A stretch of 64,000 nt of DNA, taken from contig CM037777.1 in NCBI GenBank assembly GCA_021229015.1, positions 57,481,608 through 57,545,607 of the forward strand, in the 5' to 3' direction. The position numbers were made by a program, and so were the translations under genes. Positions 36,301-48,500 of this stretch are shown one piece after another. Source of the DNA: Solen grandis. Lineage: Eukaryota > Mollusca > Bivalvia > Adapedonta > Solenidae. Below the pieces are notes generated by a model. It saw only the letters and a program-made list of their open reading frames with translations. It was not told the origin of the DNA and searched no databases. Position 1 is the stretch's first letter. Each line of letters starts with the position of its first letter.

Positions 36301-39300
36301 ACACAACCATGTTGTTGACTGGGATTCCTGAAACAAAAAAAATAATATTTTTTATCATCTAAAAGTGTGGAAAAAAAAATGATAGTGTACAAAGGTGAAC
36401 TGCAGGATGGTTCCCTGACCTGCTGCCACTTATGAAGGGGAAAAGTAAAGTTTGGAGGGAATTATGAATATATTTAGTAATTTCAAACAAAACTTAGCAA
36501 GACATAGAGGTGCCTAGCAGTCATATGATACAGGTGGTCTATAAACAATGCTTATCCTATCCTATATCTAAAACAATGCACAAACAATGCAGAGATATAA
36601 TAGCCAAATAATGTTGGTACACCTTTAATAATTAAACAAATTTGGAGAAGCACTTGTCTGCCCTTCCAGAGGATGTCGCTCACTTATCTGATCACTTACC
36701 ATGATGTTAACTTTTCACTGTCCCTCTCGAAACCCCATTTAACCAGGCACACAATGCGCATACATTTCAGTCGCGACCATAACCTGTTTACACCCACCCC
36801 TGAACAATATTTACCTATTGAAAATTAAGTCCTATTGACATTAAGATTTCAGGATATTCATAAAAATTATGCCCTCGGTCCATCTTGTGACAAAACTTTA
36901 TGACAATTTTATGTCATACAGAGTAGACATGTAGCCTGATATAAGGATGTTTTTATTGCCTGACACCACTTACAAGAATTGTCAAACAATATTTTGATCT
37001 TCTTATTGAAGTAAGTAATAATTCATTGACTGATGCAAAAACAGACTATCTATATAACTGAACGGAGCTCAGATACACCAGTTTGACATGATGTCTGGCA
37101 CAATGAAAGAAATGTCTACTGTTAAGCATGTCAGCAATTGTTTCGAACTACTTCAGAAAATTTGTATCATTTGGAATGGTAAATGAGTTGGTATCATGCC
37201 ATGCTGGGAGAAATGCTGGATACAGGAATGTCAAATGTTTGAACAAACACAATGCGGAATGTTGGACAAGATATCGGCACTGGACGAGTGGGTTCGACAG
37301 TCAAGTGGCCATCTTGTGGATGAGACAACTTGTAAAACAGGGACCTTATCAGACCTACTATTTGTTTTACATGTCTCAACATACCATCCCATTCTCCTGA
37401 ACTGATACACTGTAATAATGACGTCAAATTAGGTTATGTTTGTTCGTTTGGTATTTAAACTACCTGAACTTTTTTTCTTTTAAATACTAAAGGAAGCTAT
37501 CAAATGAAATTCAGACATAGAAAGCAAAAATAGGGTTTGTTTTTTTAATTAAAAAACCCAATCCTGCATGCTCTCCAAAGGTCAAAATTTTTAATAATCA
37601 AATTTTTTACCAGTGCAATCATAAGTTATACAAAACTTAGTACAAAAATACACTGAAGCTTGGGACAAACTTGCAATACAAGCAAAACATGGAAGCTAAT
37701 TTTATGGTCAATTTGCTTTAGTAATTCTTCAAGATAATGAGTCACAATACAATTGTCCAAACACCTACAGTCGCAGCTCAGCGGTCAGTTGGTCCCGAAT
37801 AATCCTTTGGTCATCATGCCGCCTGACCATCTAACCTAATATCCGTGTTTGTTCTACCGATTATTACATCAACGCTCATGACTGGGAATTCACAACTACC
37901 TTAGAGTCAATAAATCCACACTTCCATTGTGGGGCAGGAGGGATTGTGTTGACCATTGTATGGGCAGGTAGAAAGAGGCAAGTTCTTGCATAATTGACTC
38001 ATCAAAGTTCACTTACTGTATAACATTACTTTGAATATTACTACTGGTAGATAATAAATTTACATGTCTTGCTGTGTAATGATTTTCTATAGAAATTTCA
38101 AGATTATAACCATAATTGCTATTCAATTCGTAATATATAAACCCATTTGGCTACATTTAATGACATAATTCTAATATCAATTATACACCAATGAAAAAAA
38201 AATTATGGAGTATCAAATTATAGCCAAATCAATACTCTATAAATATCCTAAATTAAAAATGTCAAAATAGATTTTCTTTCCTGATCTTAAACCTTTCCTT
38301 CAAACTTCTGTAAAATATTTAGTTGTGCAATTTTTACATTAATAAATAAAATATATGTTTTTCATGACATATCTGCAGATGACCCAGGTGTTACATCTGT
38401 GTCTCCATGTGACTTATCCCCCCTCCATAAACTAGAGAGCTGAAGACAGCCCTGATGATATATGCCCTTGTTTGACTCCCATATAAAACAACTTATCAAG
38501 ATGGTAGCTATCACAGCCCCACTATAGATCTATATCAGGACCATATCAGGGTCCCAATACATCCACCCCCAATACCCAACCTGCCCCGCCTTTGTTATAC
38601 AACCCCCACCCCAGGGTCTTTGTACACGGTCACCAGCAATAAACCTTTCCACAGACTAACTCACCATCCTTGATCAATGAAAAAATAGAACACCTGAAGG
38701 CAAAGACCTGACTGATGTCATTCTTTCATCTTTATTTAATAAAGATATCTTTCAACTGGGCAAGATTTTCTGACTTCCAACCAGTTAGGGACTGTCTAAA
38801 CTACTGTGTTGTTGCAAAGCCTTATTTTTTCTAAACAATATGGAGTAAATATTTAGAGTAGGTATCAATACTAAGTATCTTGTGCAGAAAGTACAGGAGG
38901 GTGGATTAGTTTATGCAGATCCATTATCCCAAAAATACTAGCAAAAACAGTTAGCCCCACTTCTACAGTGAGATAATGTATTTCCTGCGTTTGAACCTGT
39001 TAGAGTGGAAGACAAGAGATTAACTCACCACCTCTCATTCAACTTTTAACAAAAGCCTTAATTGCTGTAGGGCCATTAACCATATTTTCAGGAGCTATAT
39101 ACCTCACTGTAAGATACAAAGTCAAGGAAACCTTCACTGACTCCAAACTGCTTGAATCTAAACTCTAATACAAATATTACTAATCCAACCCTGGGCTTGG
39201 GTAAAAGGCCACTTTCTACTACATACTCATATACAGTGAAGAGAAGTAAAGTCGTCCACTTGACATTGCACAGTGGTGACTAACAATTGGGTCAGAATTT

Positions 39301-40468
39301 CTGCCATTCCATACCATATTGTCCCCTGTTTTTCAAGAACATAAAATTATGAAATTCCTTACCTGAAGATTCAGCTTTTCTGAATAACTAATGAAACAAT
39401 TTCTATCTTCCTCAGGTAACCCTTTTACCTCATGTAGATTTGTTTTGATAGTTTGACAAACAGAGCAGACCCAGATCAGACAGCTCCATCCAAGAGAAAA
39501 AATCTTTTGTTTCACATACCATATAAACTTCATACTTAAACATGAATATTAATGATGTAAAGGACTGTATTTAAAAATTATAGATTAATATTTACTTGCT
39601 GAAGGCGTAAAGAAATGTATTTTACTTACGTCTCCTTTGTAATCCATGGACATGTATGATGGCGCTGTTTTCATGGTGGTGAACGAGGTCACATTCGTTA
39701 GAGTTGAATTATTCCCATGATCACTCACATCTTCGTCTATCGAGAAACTCACTTCTTTTTTAGCACGTTTTTTCAACAGTTCAGTGTCTGAGTCTTTCGA
39801 AACATTTGACGATGCTGACATGCTTTCATCTGCTTTTGCAGTTTCATAATATCGGTTCTCCGTCATCTTGGGTGCTGGTGGCGGACGGTTCCTCCTGTCA
39901 ATGTGACGAATGATAAATATTGTTGCGATTATGGCAATTGACAGCACGAGGGTCACCACAACAAAAATCACAACTATCAGAATATTCTGCTTGTTATCCT
40001 CTCCTGTCATTGCTGATGCTGTTTCGTTCGCCGGTTGAATAGTGACAATCAATGTAGTGTACGAGGTCCTCTGTTCCTTGCCGTTGTCTCGCACAGCTAA
40101 GTCTAACTCATATTTATCTGCGTCCTTTCCACTCATTTCTCGGCCAACTGTGAGACGTCCTGTATTGACGTCCATCTTAAATATATCTCTGGTATCTCCA
40201 TCATCGATGAAGTACAACAATTGAGCATTCACCCCGTCGTCTTTATCTTTTGCCATAACGGTTGCTACTAGATACCCAATGGGGGACGTGATTGGAACAG
40301 TCTTTGTTTTGTTTGCATTATTGGGATACAAGATGGCCGGAATGTTATCATTACTGTCTCTGATATGTATAATCACTTCAGCTGTGCTTGATAACTTTGG
40401 GGTGCCGCTATCTATGGCTTTGACCTCGAACCTGAAGTATGGAATCTTTTCTCTATCTATCTTCTTCA
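32900..40468 (-). CDS. Protocadherin 2 (gene span, 5' part lost in gap)
   Basis: Second single-pass protocadherin, convergent with protocadherin 1. Exons seen, in transcript order: 39630-40468 (5' truncated), 36151-36327, 34754-34889, 32900-33360; phases 0, 0 and 1 agree at each junction. The visible protein has the end of one cadherin repeat, a complete last repeat, a membrane span and a tail of about 400 residues. By comparison with protocadherin 1, about 630 N-terminal residues (signal peptide, five repeats and most of the sixth) are missing, all at the run of Ns. The tail has KEVSF (RVxF type), DSGRGGSEEDINS and an RLPPPIP SH3-ligand-like motif. Confidence 0.85.
33361..34753 (-). other. 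Protocadherin 2 intron 3
   Basis: AT-rich intron between donor 'cag|gtacat' and acceptor 'cattacag'. Nothing coding or clearly repetitive seen apart from A/T runs. Confidence 0.7.
34754..34889 (-). CDS. Protocadherin 2, tail exon with DSGRGGS motif
   Basis: 136 bp, too short and spliced to stand out as an open frame. Acceptor 'ttctttcag', phase 0 start PKHLMSKKADDNH, then TSDSGRGGSEEDINS and SDS, ending in phase 1 at donor 'ttcag|gtacat'. Size, phases and motif match the exon at 18834-18966 of protocadherin 1, so the two are homologous exons. Confidence 0.85.
34890..36150 (-). other. Protocadherin 2 intron 2
   Basis: Between donor 'gag|gtatgt' and acceptor 'ttctttcag'. 35500-35720 is conspicuously less AT-rich and non-repetitive ('ccggaccagtggactgtcc', 'ggatccggagaccgacaggc'); it has no open frame and is not identified. 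Confidence 0.6.
36151..36327 (-). CDS. Protocadherin 2, symmetric 177-bp tail exon
   Basis: Acceptor 'tttgtttcag', starting ESQSTTWLCNNTFSSGD and ending WLQPVREEE at donor 'gag|gtatgt'. Both borders are phase 0 and the length is 59 codons, so it can be included or skipped without changing frame. It contains ELSGLTHSQLQHALQHIH, a likely short helix. I see no counterpart in protocadherin 1. Confidence 0.8.
36328..39629 (-). other. Protocadherin 2 intron 1
   Basis: Bounded by 'gac|gtaagt' and 'tttgtttcag'. 37128-37430 has overlapping frames on both strands but no recognisable domain. 37780-37860 and 38400-38640 are less AT-rich. No extra exon could be supported. Confidence 0.6.
39630..40468 (-). 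CDS. Protocadherin 2, ectodomain end / membrane-span exon (5' truncated by gap)
   Basis: From the gap edge: KKIDREKIPYFRFEVKAIDS (end of a cadherin repeat), linker RDSNDNIPAI, a full last repeat with AKDKDDG and DLAVRDNG, then NILIVVIFVVVTLVLSIAII (membrane span) and RHIDRRNRPPPAPK. The juxtamembrane tail contains KKEVSFSIDEDVSD; KEVSF (39744-39758) fits the PP1 RVxF consensus. The exon ends YMSMDYKGD at donor GAC|GTAAGT, phase 0. The apparent continuation of the frame across the Ns to 40622 is not coding. Confidence 0.9.
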
Positions 40469-40568
40469 NNNNNNNNNNNNNNNNNNNNNNNNNNNNNNNN
40501 NNNNNNNNNNNNNNNNNNNNNNNNNNNNNNNNNNNNNNNNNNNNNNNNNNNNNNNNNNNNNNNNNNNN
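40469..40568. other. Assembly gap (100 N)
   Basis: Exactly 100 Ns, the usual placeholder for a gap of unknown size. It cuts the large exon of protocadherin 2. The sequence on its other side is a repeat element, not cadherin sequence. Confidence 0.98.
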
Positions 40569-41505
40569 AACTGAACCTGTGGTCCAAATTTTGATGGTTA
40601 TAGCTATAAAATCAAGTAACACCTAGGGTGGGACCAATTTTGACCCAAGAGCCATGATTTAAAAACTTGGTTCTGGTCTACATGGCCATGTTACATACCA
40701 AATATGTAAACCCATGATCGGGTTTCCGACAAATAGATATTTTAAATACTCCCTCTATGTAAAATCAATTGACCCCTGGGACAGGGCCAATTTTGACCCA
40801 AGAGCCATGATTTGAACAAACTTGGTAGATATCTATAAGGCCATGTAACACACCAAATATCTAAACTCCAGACCTTGTGGTTTCTGAGAAGAAGATTTTT
40901 CTAGATTTTCCTATTTTAGCCAATGTAAAATCAAGTGACCCCTGGGGCGGGGCCAGTTTTGATCCCAGGGCCATAATTTGAATAAACCTGGTAGATACTC
41001 ATAAGGCCATGTTACACACAAAATATCTTATCTCTAAGCCTTGTGGTTTCTGAGGAGAAGATTTTTCTTCTTTTTTTTTTTCTAAACAAGTCTATGTTTA
41101 ATCAAGTGACCCCTGGGGCGGGCCCAATTTTGACCCCAGGGTCATTATTAGAACAAACTTGGAAGAGGTTCACTAGACAATGCTACACACCAAATACCTA
41201 AGCTCTAACCTTGCAGTTTTGCAGAAGAAGATTTTCAAAGTTTGCATTTTTAAAATCTATTTTTAGCTCATGTGATCTACTTTTACAAGCAAACAGAATA
41301 ATTTGAACAACTTTGATAGAGGACATCATAAGGATGATTCCTGTGAAGTTTGGTCAAAATCCATTCAGCGGTTTAGAAGGAGATGTTGTTTAAAGGAAAT
41401 TGTTGACGCCGGGCGCACGCACGCATGCATGGATGATGGACGCTGGACAAAAGACGATCACAATAGCTCACCATGAGCATGTTGTGCTAAGGTGAGCGAA
41501 AAAGA
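40569..41505 (+). mobile_element. Element with ~165-bp tandem units next to the gap
   Basis: At least four units carry 'gacccctggg-c-gggcca', 'ttttgacccaagagccat', 'aacttggtagat' and 'agaagatttttc'. Then comes a unique tail 'ggtcaaaatccattcagcgg', 'acgcacgcatgcatgg', 'gacgatcacaatagctca', 'aaggtgagc'. A 5'-truncated relative lies at 30220-30376. No gene. The left end is hidden by the gap. Confidence 0.7.
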
Positions 41506-41769
41506 AGAAATTTATTCAAACCTGAATCAGTATGATGTGGCAGCCAGAACATGATGAAACACATATAAGCCTTTGTGTATGAAGTTAATATAGAGAATAC
41601 AAATGACTTGAATAATATAATCCATGAATACAAACTGAAACCTTAACATTAATAATCAGAGACTGGGTTTTTTTAAATTTAAAATTATACTAAAACATGT
41701 TTTAAGTAAAACACCTGACCTTTACCCCAGAAATTAGAAATATGTCATGAAAACTACTTTTCACAATCT

Positions 41770-42130
41770 GTGACAAAATTATCAATATTTTGACACATCT
41801 TAGTCAACTTAGCATCAACTAAGACCTTGACCCTAAATAAACTTACGATCAACTAAAACATTAACCCTAAATCAACTAACACCTTGACCCTTAATAAACT
41901 TAGTCAACTAAAAATTAACCCAAAAAAACTTAATAAACTTAGGGTCAACTAAGACATTGACCCAAAATCAACTTAGCATTAACTCATATCTTGACCCTAA
42001 ATCTACTAAGATCTTAAGCTTAGTCATCTAAGCCCCCTAAACCCTTAATCAACCTGTCGTCAACTCAGATCTTGGCCCTATCCTAATAAGACCTTGACCC
42101 TTAATCAACTCTGTACCTGCTACTTAAATG
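41770..42130. repeat. Degenerate tandem repeat (~30 bp)
   Basis: Loose repetition of 'cttagtcaactaagacc' and 'ttgaccctaaatcaact'. Confidence 0.7.
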
Positions 42131-42334
42131 ACATATTTCAACATATCTGCAATCTTAAGAACCCATGACCATAATATCAAATTCAACAAAATAATAATGC
42201 CAGTGAAATTTCAATGAAAGTGATATGTCTTTCAAAAGCCATTACTTTAAAGCGTTTACCATATATCATTACAAAACAACAACATAACAACGGGCAAATT
42301 AAGGGGTATTATTGTTTATTCAAAAAACTGTGTC

Positions 42335-42620
42335 AAGAAGTTGATACTCAAATTTACGTATTGAGTATCAGATCAAGCATTTGATACACAGACAAGTAGT
42401 TGAGTATCAGATCAAGCATTTAATATTCAGACTTACGTATATGAGTATTAGTTCAAGCAAATGATACTCAGAATTGTGTATTTGATTTCAAACTCAGACA
42501 AAAGTACTAAAATAGCATATCAAGTATTTTATACTTTATACTCGAGACAAAAAGTACTCAACTAATGATTAAAGTATTTGATACTCAGACAAAAGTAATT
42601 GAGTGTCAGACATTTTAGAA
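42335..42620. repeat. Degenerate tandem repeat (~45 bp)
   Basis: Loose repetition of 'gagtatcagatcaagcattt' with 'gatactcagac'. Confidence 0.7.
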
Positions 42621-45184
42621 GATACTAGGTAATTTAAGTAGTTGTTCCTATTCCTAGTTTGGTGTATTTATTGTTTACTTTGCAATGTACTGTGATAAAT
42701 CTTTACTCTATGTGAGCCAGTAATTATTTTCTGAAGTTGCAAAACTTTCAAACAAAGAGAGTATCTAAGTCAACAGTGTCTAAGTCATTTACTTGACAAT
42801 GAATGATGTAAGTGCATGCTTCATGACAACAGTTAATAACAAAACATTTGAAACTAAGATTTTCTTCTAATGTAGGTAATGCAAAACAATTTACAGACTG
42901 CAGTACAGCAATATATAATGACCATAAGCAAACATCATAAAGGCAAAGCAATAATTCATCATAAAACATCTGTAGTATCACATGAAGTCGCCATTGCTGT
43001 GGCTGAATTTGATCAATATCTATATGAACTATGGTTCACATCTATACTAAACTAAGAAGCTGATTTGAGTTGGAGGAATAAAAATTATATGGAGGTGTTT
43101 AAAAAAATCAACTACAATGTACTTTGCAAACCATATAGATATACATAACAACTCTGAGAGCTATGTTACACTATCCATTTATGTACTGGATACATACAAT
43201 GTGTGAAAATATATATTATTTAATACTCTCTATTGCACTCATCCAGGGATTCACATTATGGATCAAACGAGACAGATTTGTGCATCAGTTTCTGATAAAC
43301 AAGTAATAATTTGTATGTGCTTATTATTATTATACAAAATATTTGCATTTCTTGAAACAAAGCATTACCTGGGTAGATACAAAGCAGTTTCATTATAACA
43401 CTACATGTAGCAGAGATAGTCTTTAAACAGTACTCGTATTAGAGGGGAGATCACTGTGTAGGAGATCCAGGTCTGGTCTCAAACTCTCAACATTCATAAA
43501 GTCATCTCAACTACATGTTTTAGTATAATAAAAATACATTATTTGCACCAACTAGGTCAAAAGACATTTTATAAATTTTTCAATTAAATATCTTCACTAC
43601 AAATATCAAATGAGGAAATACTGCTAGACTACTTCCAAATAACTAAATATCAATCAGTAATGAGATAATTGAAGTTCTGCACACAATTAAATGAAGGAAA
43701 CAATGCACTAAAACTGATAGTTTTCAATACATTTAAATGGTGGGTTTTAGTTGATCAATACTGAGGATCATACTGTTTTACAATGGCTAAAAAGCAAAAC
43801 GAAATAACATCATAAATTAATAGGTGACTAGAATTCTCCCTTTGACTAAAACTTTTTTTAGTCTTAAGATAAAATGAGCTTATATACACTCAGTGCTAAG
43901 AACATGTGATTATACAAATAAGATATTTTAGAAATGATTGCATTAAAAAAAAAAAGAGAATATCTTTCACAATGTGGAGTTTATCTTTAAAACAAAACAT
44001 CAAAGGACCCTGTAATATGTAATTCCTAATTGTCCTTCTGTAATAAAAATTTAATTAAAATGGGCAAAATATGCAAATGAAACTGCCTGTTACAAATCTA
44101 TTTCTATTAAAATGCAAACAAAAAAATGTACATGAATCAGGTCTGTTTTTTACAATACATGTACAACATAAATCAAGATATTTTGTAAAATTTTGAAGAT
44201 CTGGGACTTCTGCCTTATTCATTAACCTAGAGAAAAGAAATCTTCAAAATCTATTTTAGCATGCTTTTACAGAAAATCTTCGTCAATTTCTTTGCAACCA
44301 TAGTAATATAGAATTGAGACTTTTGAGTTGAGGGAAAATCTCAAATGTGGCATTTTGTGAAATGCAAGCCAGGTCACTATCTCTTATTTCCATAATTGAA
44401 GAGTATATCTATAAAAAAAAATACAATTTTCAATCTATAATCAGATAGTTCAGTAGGTCAGTCTTTCCACTCCCCCTAAAATTAGTGCCTATATATTTTT
44501 ATCTGTACATTAGCTAAAATAATGCAAACTGCAACTAGGTTTCAGTTATATATAATCTGATTTTCCTTTCAGTAAAGAATCGTGGTTTACATTGCTATAT
44601 GCATGATTCGCCCCCCCCCCCCCCCATCATGTGGCATAATAAAACTGATTTTAACAACATTTGGTATCAAGTATCAAAAGTAACCAAATTGCTGTTAATA
44701 CAAAGCAAATGTACAATGACTTTCCATCATACAATCTCAATAAATATAAATACTGTTGTTAGTAATCTGTACTGATTGTTACATTTGAAGCAGAGTCCAT
44801 CTTGAGTGACAGATTCAAAAACTTAAATCTCACTTGTGAAGATACATATCTCTTAAGTAATTTTAATGCAAATTTTAAGTACAATAATTGACTGAAAAAA
44901 GATGTGTCATTATTGCTCCATGTATGGCATTTCTAGGCAATGCTCAAGTATGTGAATAATGGTAGGAAAGTGTCAATGTATGTCATTTCAAAATCTTCTG
45001 ATTTTTCCAGAAAAAAATATTAAGATTTTAGAATCGTTAGATATTGGAGACAGACATACTGTTAGAGACAGACATGTACATAAATGCTCAGGTAAGAAAT
45101 CAAAATGTTGGTCAGTCTCTTGAATTGGTAATGAGAATGAGGGTGAAAGAATATAGAGGGAGTCTGTGTGATTGATATATATGT
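42621..45184 (-). other. AT-rich DNA, possible 3' UTR and flank of the PDZD8-like gene
   Basis: No coding exon. A run of about 17 C lies at 44611-44626. Lies downstream of the stop at 45410 on the - strand; part may be 3' UTR. Confidence 0.4.
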
Positions 45185-45409
45185 GCTAGGGACCAACCAA
45201 TGTGAACAGGGAACCAGTCAATGTTTTTAATGGGACAACAGTAAACGTGTGCTGGGAACCACTCCATGTATGCTGGAGAATGGGTCAATGTGTACTATGA
45301 ACCAGTCTATGAATGCTGAGGGACTGGTCAATATATATATTGGGAAATGTATGCCATGGGGAATGGTCAATGCATGCCAGACAACTGGTCAACATGTGCT
45401 GGAGACTCC
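45185..45409. repeat. Degenerate ~30-bp minisatellite abutting the PDZD8 stop codon
   Basis: Loose units of 'gggaaccagtcaatgt' and 'tatgctgg-gaactggtcaatg' continue right up to the TCA (TGA on the - strand) at 45410. It would lie at the start of the 3' UTR. Confidence 0.7.
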
Positions 45410-45540
45410 TCAGCCATCCATGAGGTCCTGCTCGGTGTTGGAAGGGTCAGTGACCACAAACTGGATCCCAGAGTCCTCCCTGATAGTGGGGTCCACCAGC
45501 TGCTCCATGCTCTGCATCCGACGATGAGCCTCCTCTTGGT
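45410..45540 (-). CDS. PDZD8: PDZD8-like, last coding exon
   Basis: Acceptor 'gtctgcag', phase 1 start completing D, then QEEAHRRMQSMEQLVDP and a tail ending EQDLMDG with TGA at 45410-45412. Continues the C-terminal helical region. Confidence 0.85.
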
Positions 45541-48500
45541 CTGCAGACAAACAACACAGCTTCATGGGTCATATGGCCATTTTAAGCTCAGTCACACTAG
45601 ACTTAAAGGTGCATCATAGATACAACATTTTCGTTGAAAAAAGCTTAAAACTTTGACTATTTTTCAACAATTGGAAAAGAACAGTGACAAAACCTATTCT
45701 TGTTTCCCTTGATGGTGGCATTTACATGGTCTTTGATATGGGAGCAAAGCAGAGAAAAAACCCACTTGTTCAAATCCGTGACCAAATACACTTGCCTTTC
45801 CATGTGTTTAGTTCTCATCCAATCCAGGAACCCTCAAGGGCGATTTGTTTAAGTTGCAAGAATTTGTTTCCCAATCAATGTAATATAAATAAGATAAAAA
45901 TATGAATTCAAAATGTCCATAAAAGGACACATTATACAATACTTCACTGCACTAGTGCCACCCTATTCAACTCAGATACACCAGTTTACACCAGGCCCCT
46001 TATTCACGAAAATAAAAATGGTACTTCAGTACGATTTTCATACTCTCACTCAAACTCAAACAAGTTCCATAAATTTCCATAGAAAATGATATTCAAATTT
46101 GAGTCTGATCGTACTTAAGAATTTTCAAGAACATGGGGCCAGGACTTTTAGACTTAGGAAAATCCTGATCTGACTGACAGCAATGATGGGTTGCAAACAG
46201 TATAAAACCTGATCAGTCAGAAAGTGACTCAGAAGTTGATCTGGTTTTATACTGGTCACATTAGCCATCTACCATACTTCTATGTAGTAAGTGTTTAAAC
46301 ACAGGCTATCCTAGAGTGATGTTACCAAGACAATGCTGGAGCCCAGCGCAGTAATGGACCATCATCATCATGAGGGCGTCCATCTTCTCGTCACATTTTT
46401 CCATCTGCTGGCTAATTGAGCGCTTCGCGTCCTGGTCCCCAGTCTCCTGTATGCTGCGTGTCAACTCAGACTTGTACTCAGACTCCTTGTCTATTGTGTC
46501 CTGTAACTTGGTGATCTGCAACATTCATCATCCACACACTGATTTAAAACTGATCATCACTTTTTACAACGACAACTAATACTATCTCTGAAGCTGATTA
46601 ATAGCCCTGCATACCCTCTGACACAAAAAACAAAAAAACAGCTATAATTCTTACAAAATCCTCGACACAGTTACCTGCCCTTGTCTGCTGATTGGTCTTG
46701 ATTATTCCAAGGGTGTAGGTATTATCAACAACAGTTACCAATCTAAATGTCCTGTAAGTAGGTGAAATTGTAGGACTTGATGGGACGGGGTATGATGGGA
46801 GTAATTCCTATATTGCCCGCACTTCGATGTACAACAGATTGACCCTATATCTAATTGCAATATCTTCATCTATATTGAACCACAACTACTTGAAACTGTA
46901 ATAGTTTACCATAATGGTATATCTGATGCTCTATTACACTCCAAAAACTGTTTGCCTCACCATATCATCCAGAGTTTTCTTCCTCTCTGGGAGACACAGA
47001 TCTGCAAACAATTCCTTGCCCTTCTCCTTTGCCTCTATCACGACATCGAGATTGTACTGCGTCTGGTGACGAGATCGCGCCATGATTTCCTCATCTGAGT
47101 CATCATCCAGGATCTGACAACAACAATATTCAATGTCTTTACGGGTGTCATAATTCTGTAAACACTTAAACAGAATGTTTTTGTTCAAATATTTTTACTT
47201 CATGTCTCACTTGTTAAATGCATTGTCTATAAAATATTACAGAATGTTTTTGTTCAAATATTTTTACTTCATGTCTCACTTGTTAAATGCATTGTCTATA
47301 AGATATTACAGAATGTTTTTGTTCAAATATTTTTACTTCATGTCTCACTTGTTAAATGCATTGTCTATAAGATATTCTAACACAAGGTTGGAGTATTAAA
47401 GGATATAGTGAAAATATTATAAAGTGTTATGTAGATGGAGACCTCCAGGCAGCCATATACATCAATGAACCGTGGTGTTGTGCAAGTCACTAGGTTTATT
47501 GTCGTAATCTCTCTTACATTCTTTTTGTGCTCCCGGGCAAACTGAAGGAGGATTCTAGATGATTAAAGTGTAATATCGTGTTTTATGTCAAAAGTGGTCA
47601 CAGGAAAATTATTTTACAAGTGACAAAGCCACAAATGATTTGTAAGAACGAGTAATAAAATACAATCTAACCACCAACCAAATTTTTTTTTTAAATTTTG
47701 ATTCTCACAGCAATCCTCAAACATTGCTATGTCATTATCATCATTATCTGAGGTAGTCTATGACCAGGTTTTCTCAGTACATCCTTAGTTTTAAGTTTTA
47801 TATTCTAGACCCTATGTCAAAAGCTGTTTATTTAAAAAACTTTTTTATGATCAGTATACTTTAGAAGACCATAGATAGTGTGCACCCCTACTTTGGAGTT
47901 AAAATCCTGGGAAAATTTTTGCCATATATTCTGCACCGGTCAAATTCATAATATCCACCAGCCGCCATTTTAGGAAATAGTCCGCTCAATTTACCAATCC
48001 AACTCCGCGTTGCAAGTCTTGTCTTTACTTGATTTACCGCGGGTAACCATATAACACCTTTCATAAGTGTTAGTTCTTAACACACTCTTGACAGTGAAAC
48101 TAATGACAATTAATATTACAACCAACTGGCAGTGATGATATTTAGTCAATTAATGATTGCACATCTGTGACTAGTAAATACTGATTGATAATGGAAAACA
48201 AAATGAAATGTGTGAAAGCCTGTCACTATTATTATTACATAATTATTCAATGCATTTAAAATCAAAAATAACTTTTATACAATAATCACAGTAAGAATCA
48301 GACATATACAATCATACAACAATGATAATACTGTGTTATGGTCAATGAATTATACCTTTATGATAAGCTATTTGTTTACTTCTTGTATCACATGCATTGC
48401 TATTTATGATGAATACAAGTCATTTAAATATGTTTAATAACTCTAGTCAATTACATGTTTATCAATGGTGATATCATCGGTGATTAGATTTCTGTTTGGA

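Noticed and set aside
37128..37430. Overlapping 90- and 77-codon frames on opposite strands in a protocadherin 2 intron
   Set aside because: No recognisable domain, no flanking splice sites in phase, and both strands are open by chance.
40569..40622. Apparent N-terminal extension of protocadherin 2 across the Ns
   Set aside because: The frame crosses the gap only because Ns carry no stops; the sequence beyond is a repeat element.
47175..47399. Repetitive 74-codon frame
   Set aside because: Three copies of a 69-bp intronic tandem repeat; antisense to PDZD8 and without coding character.
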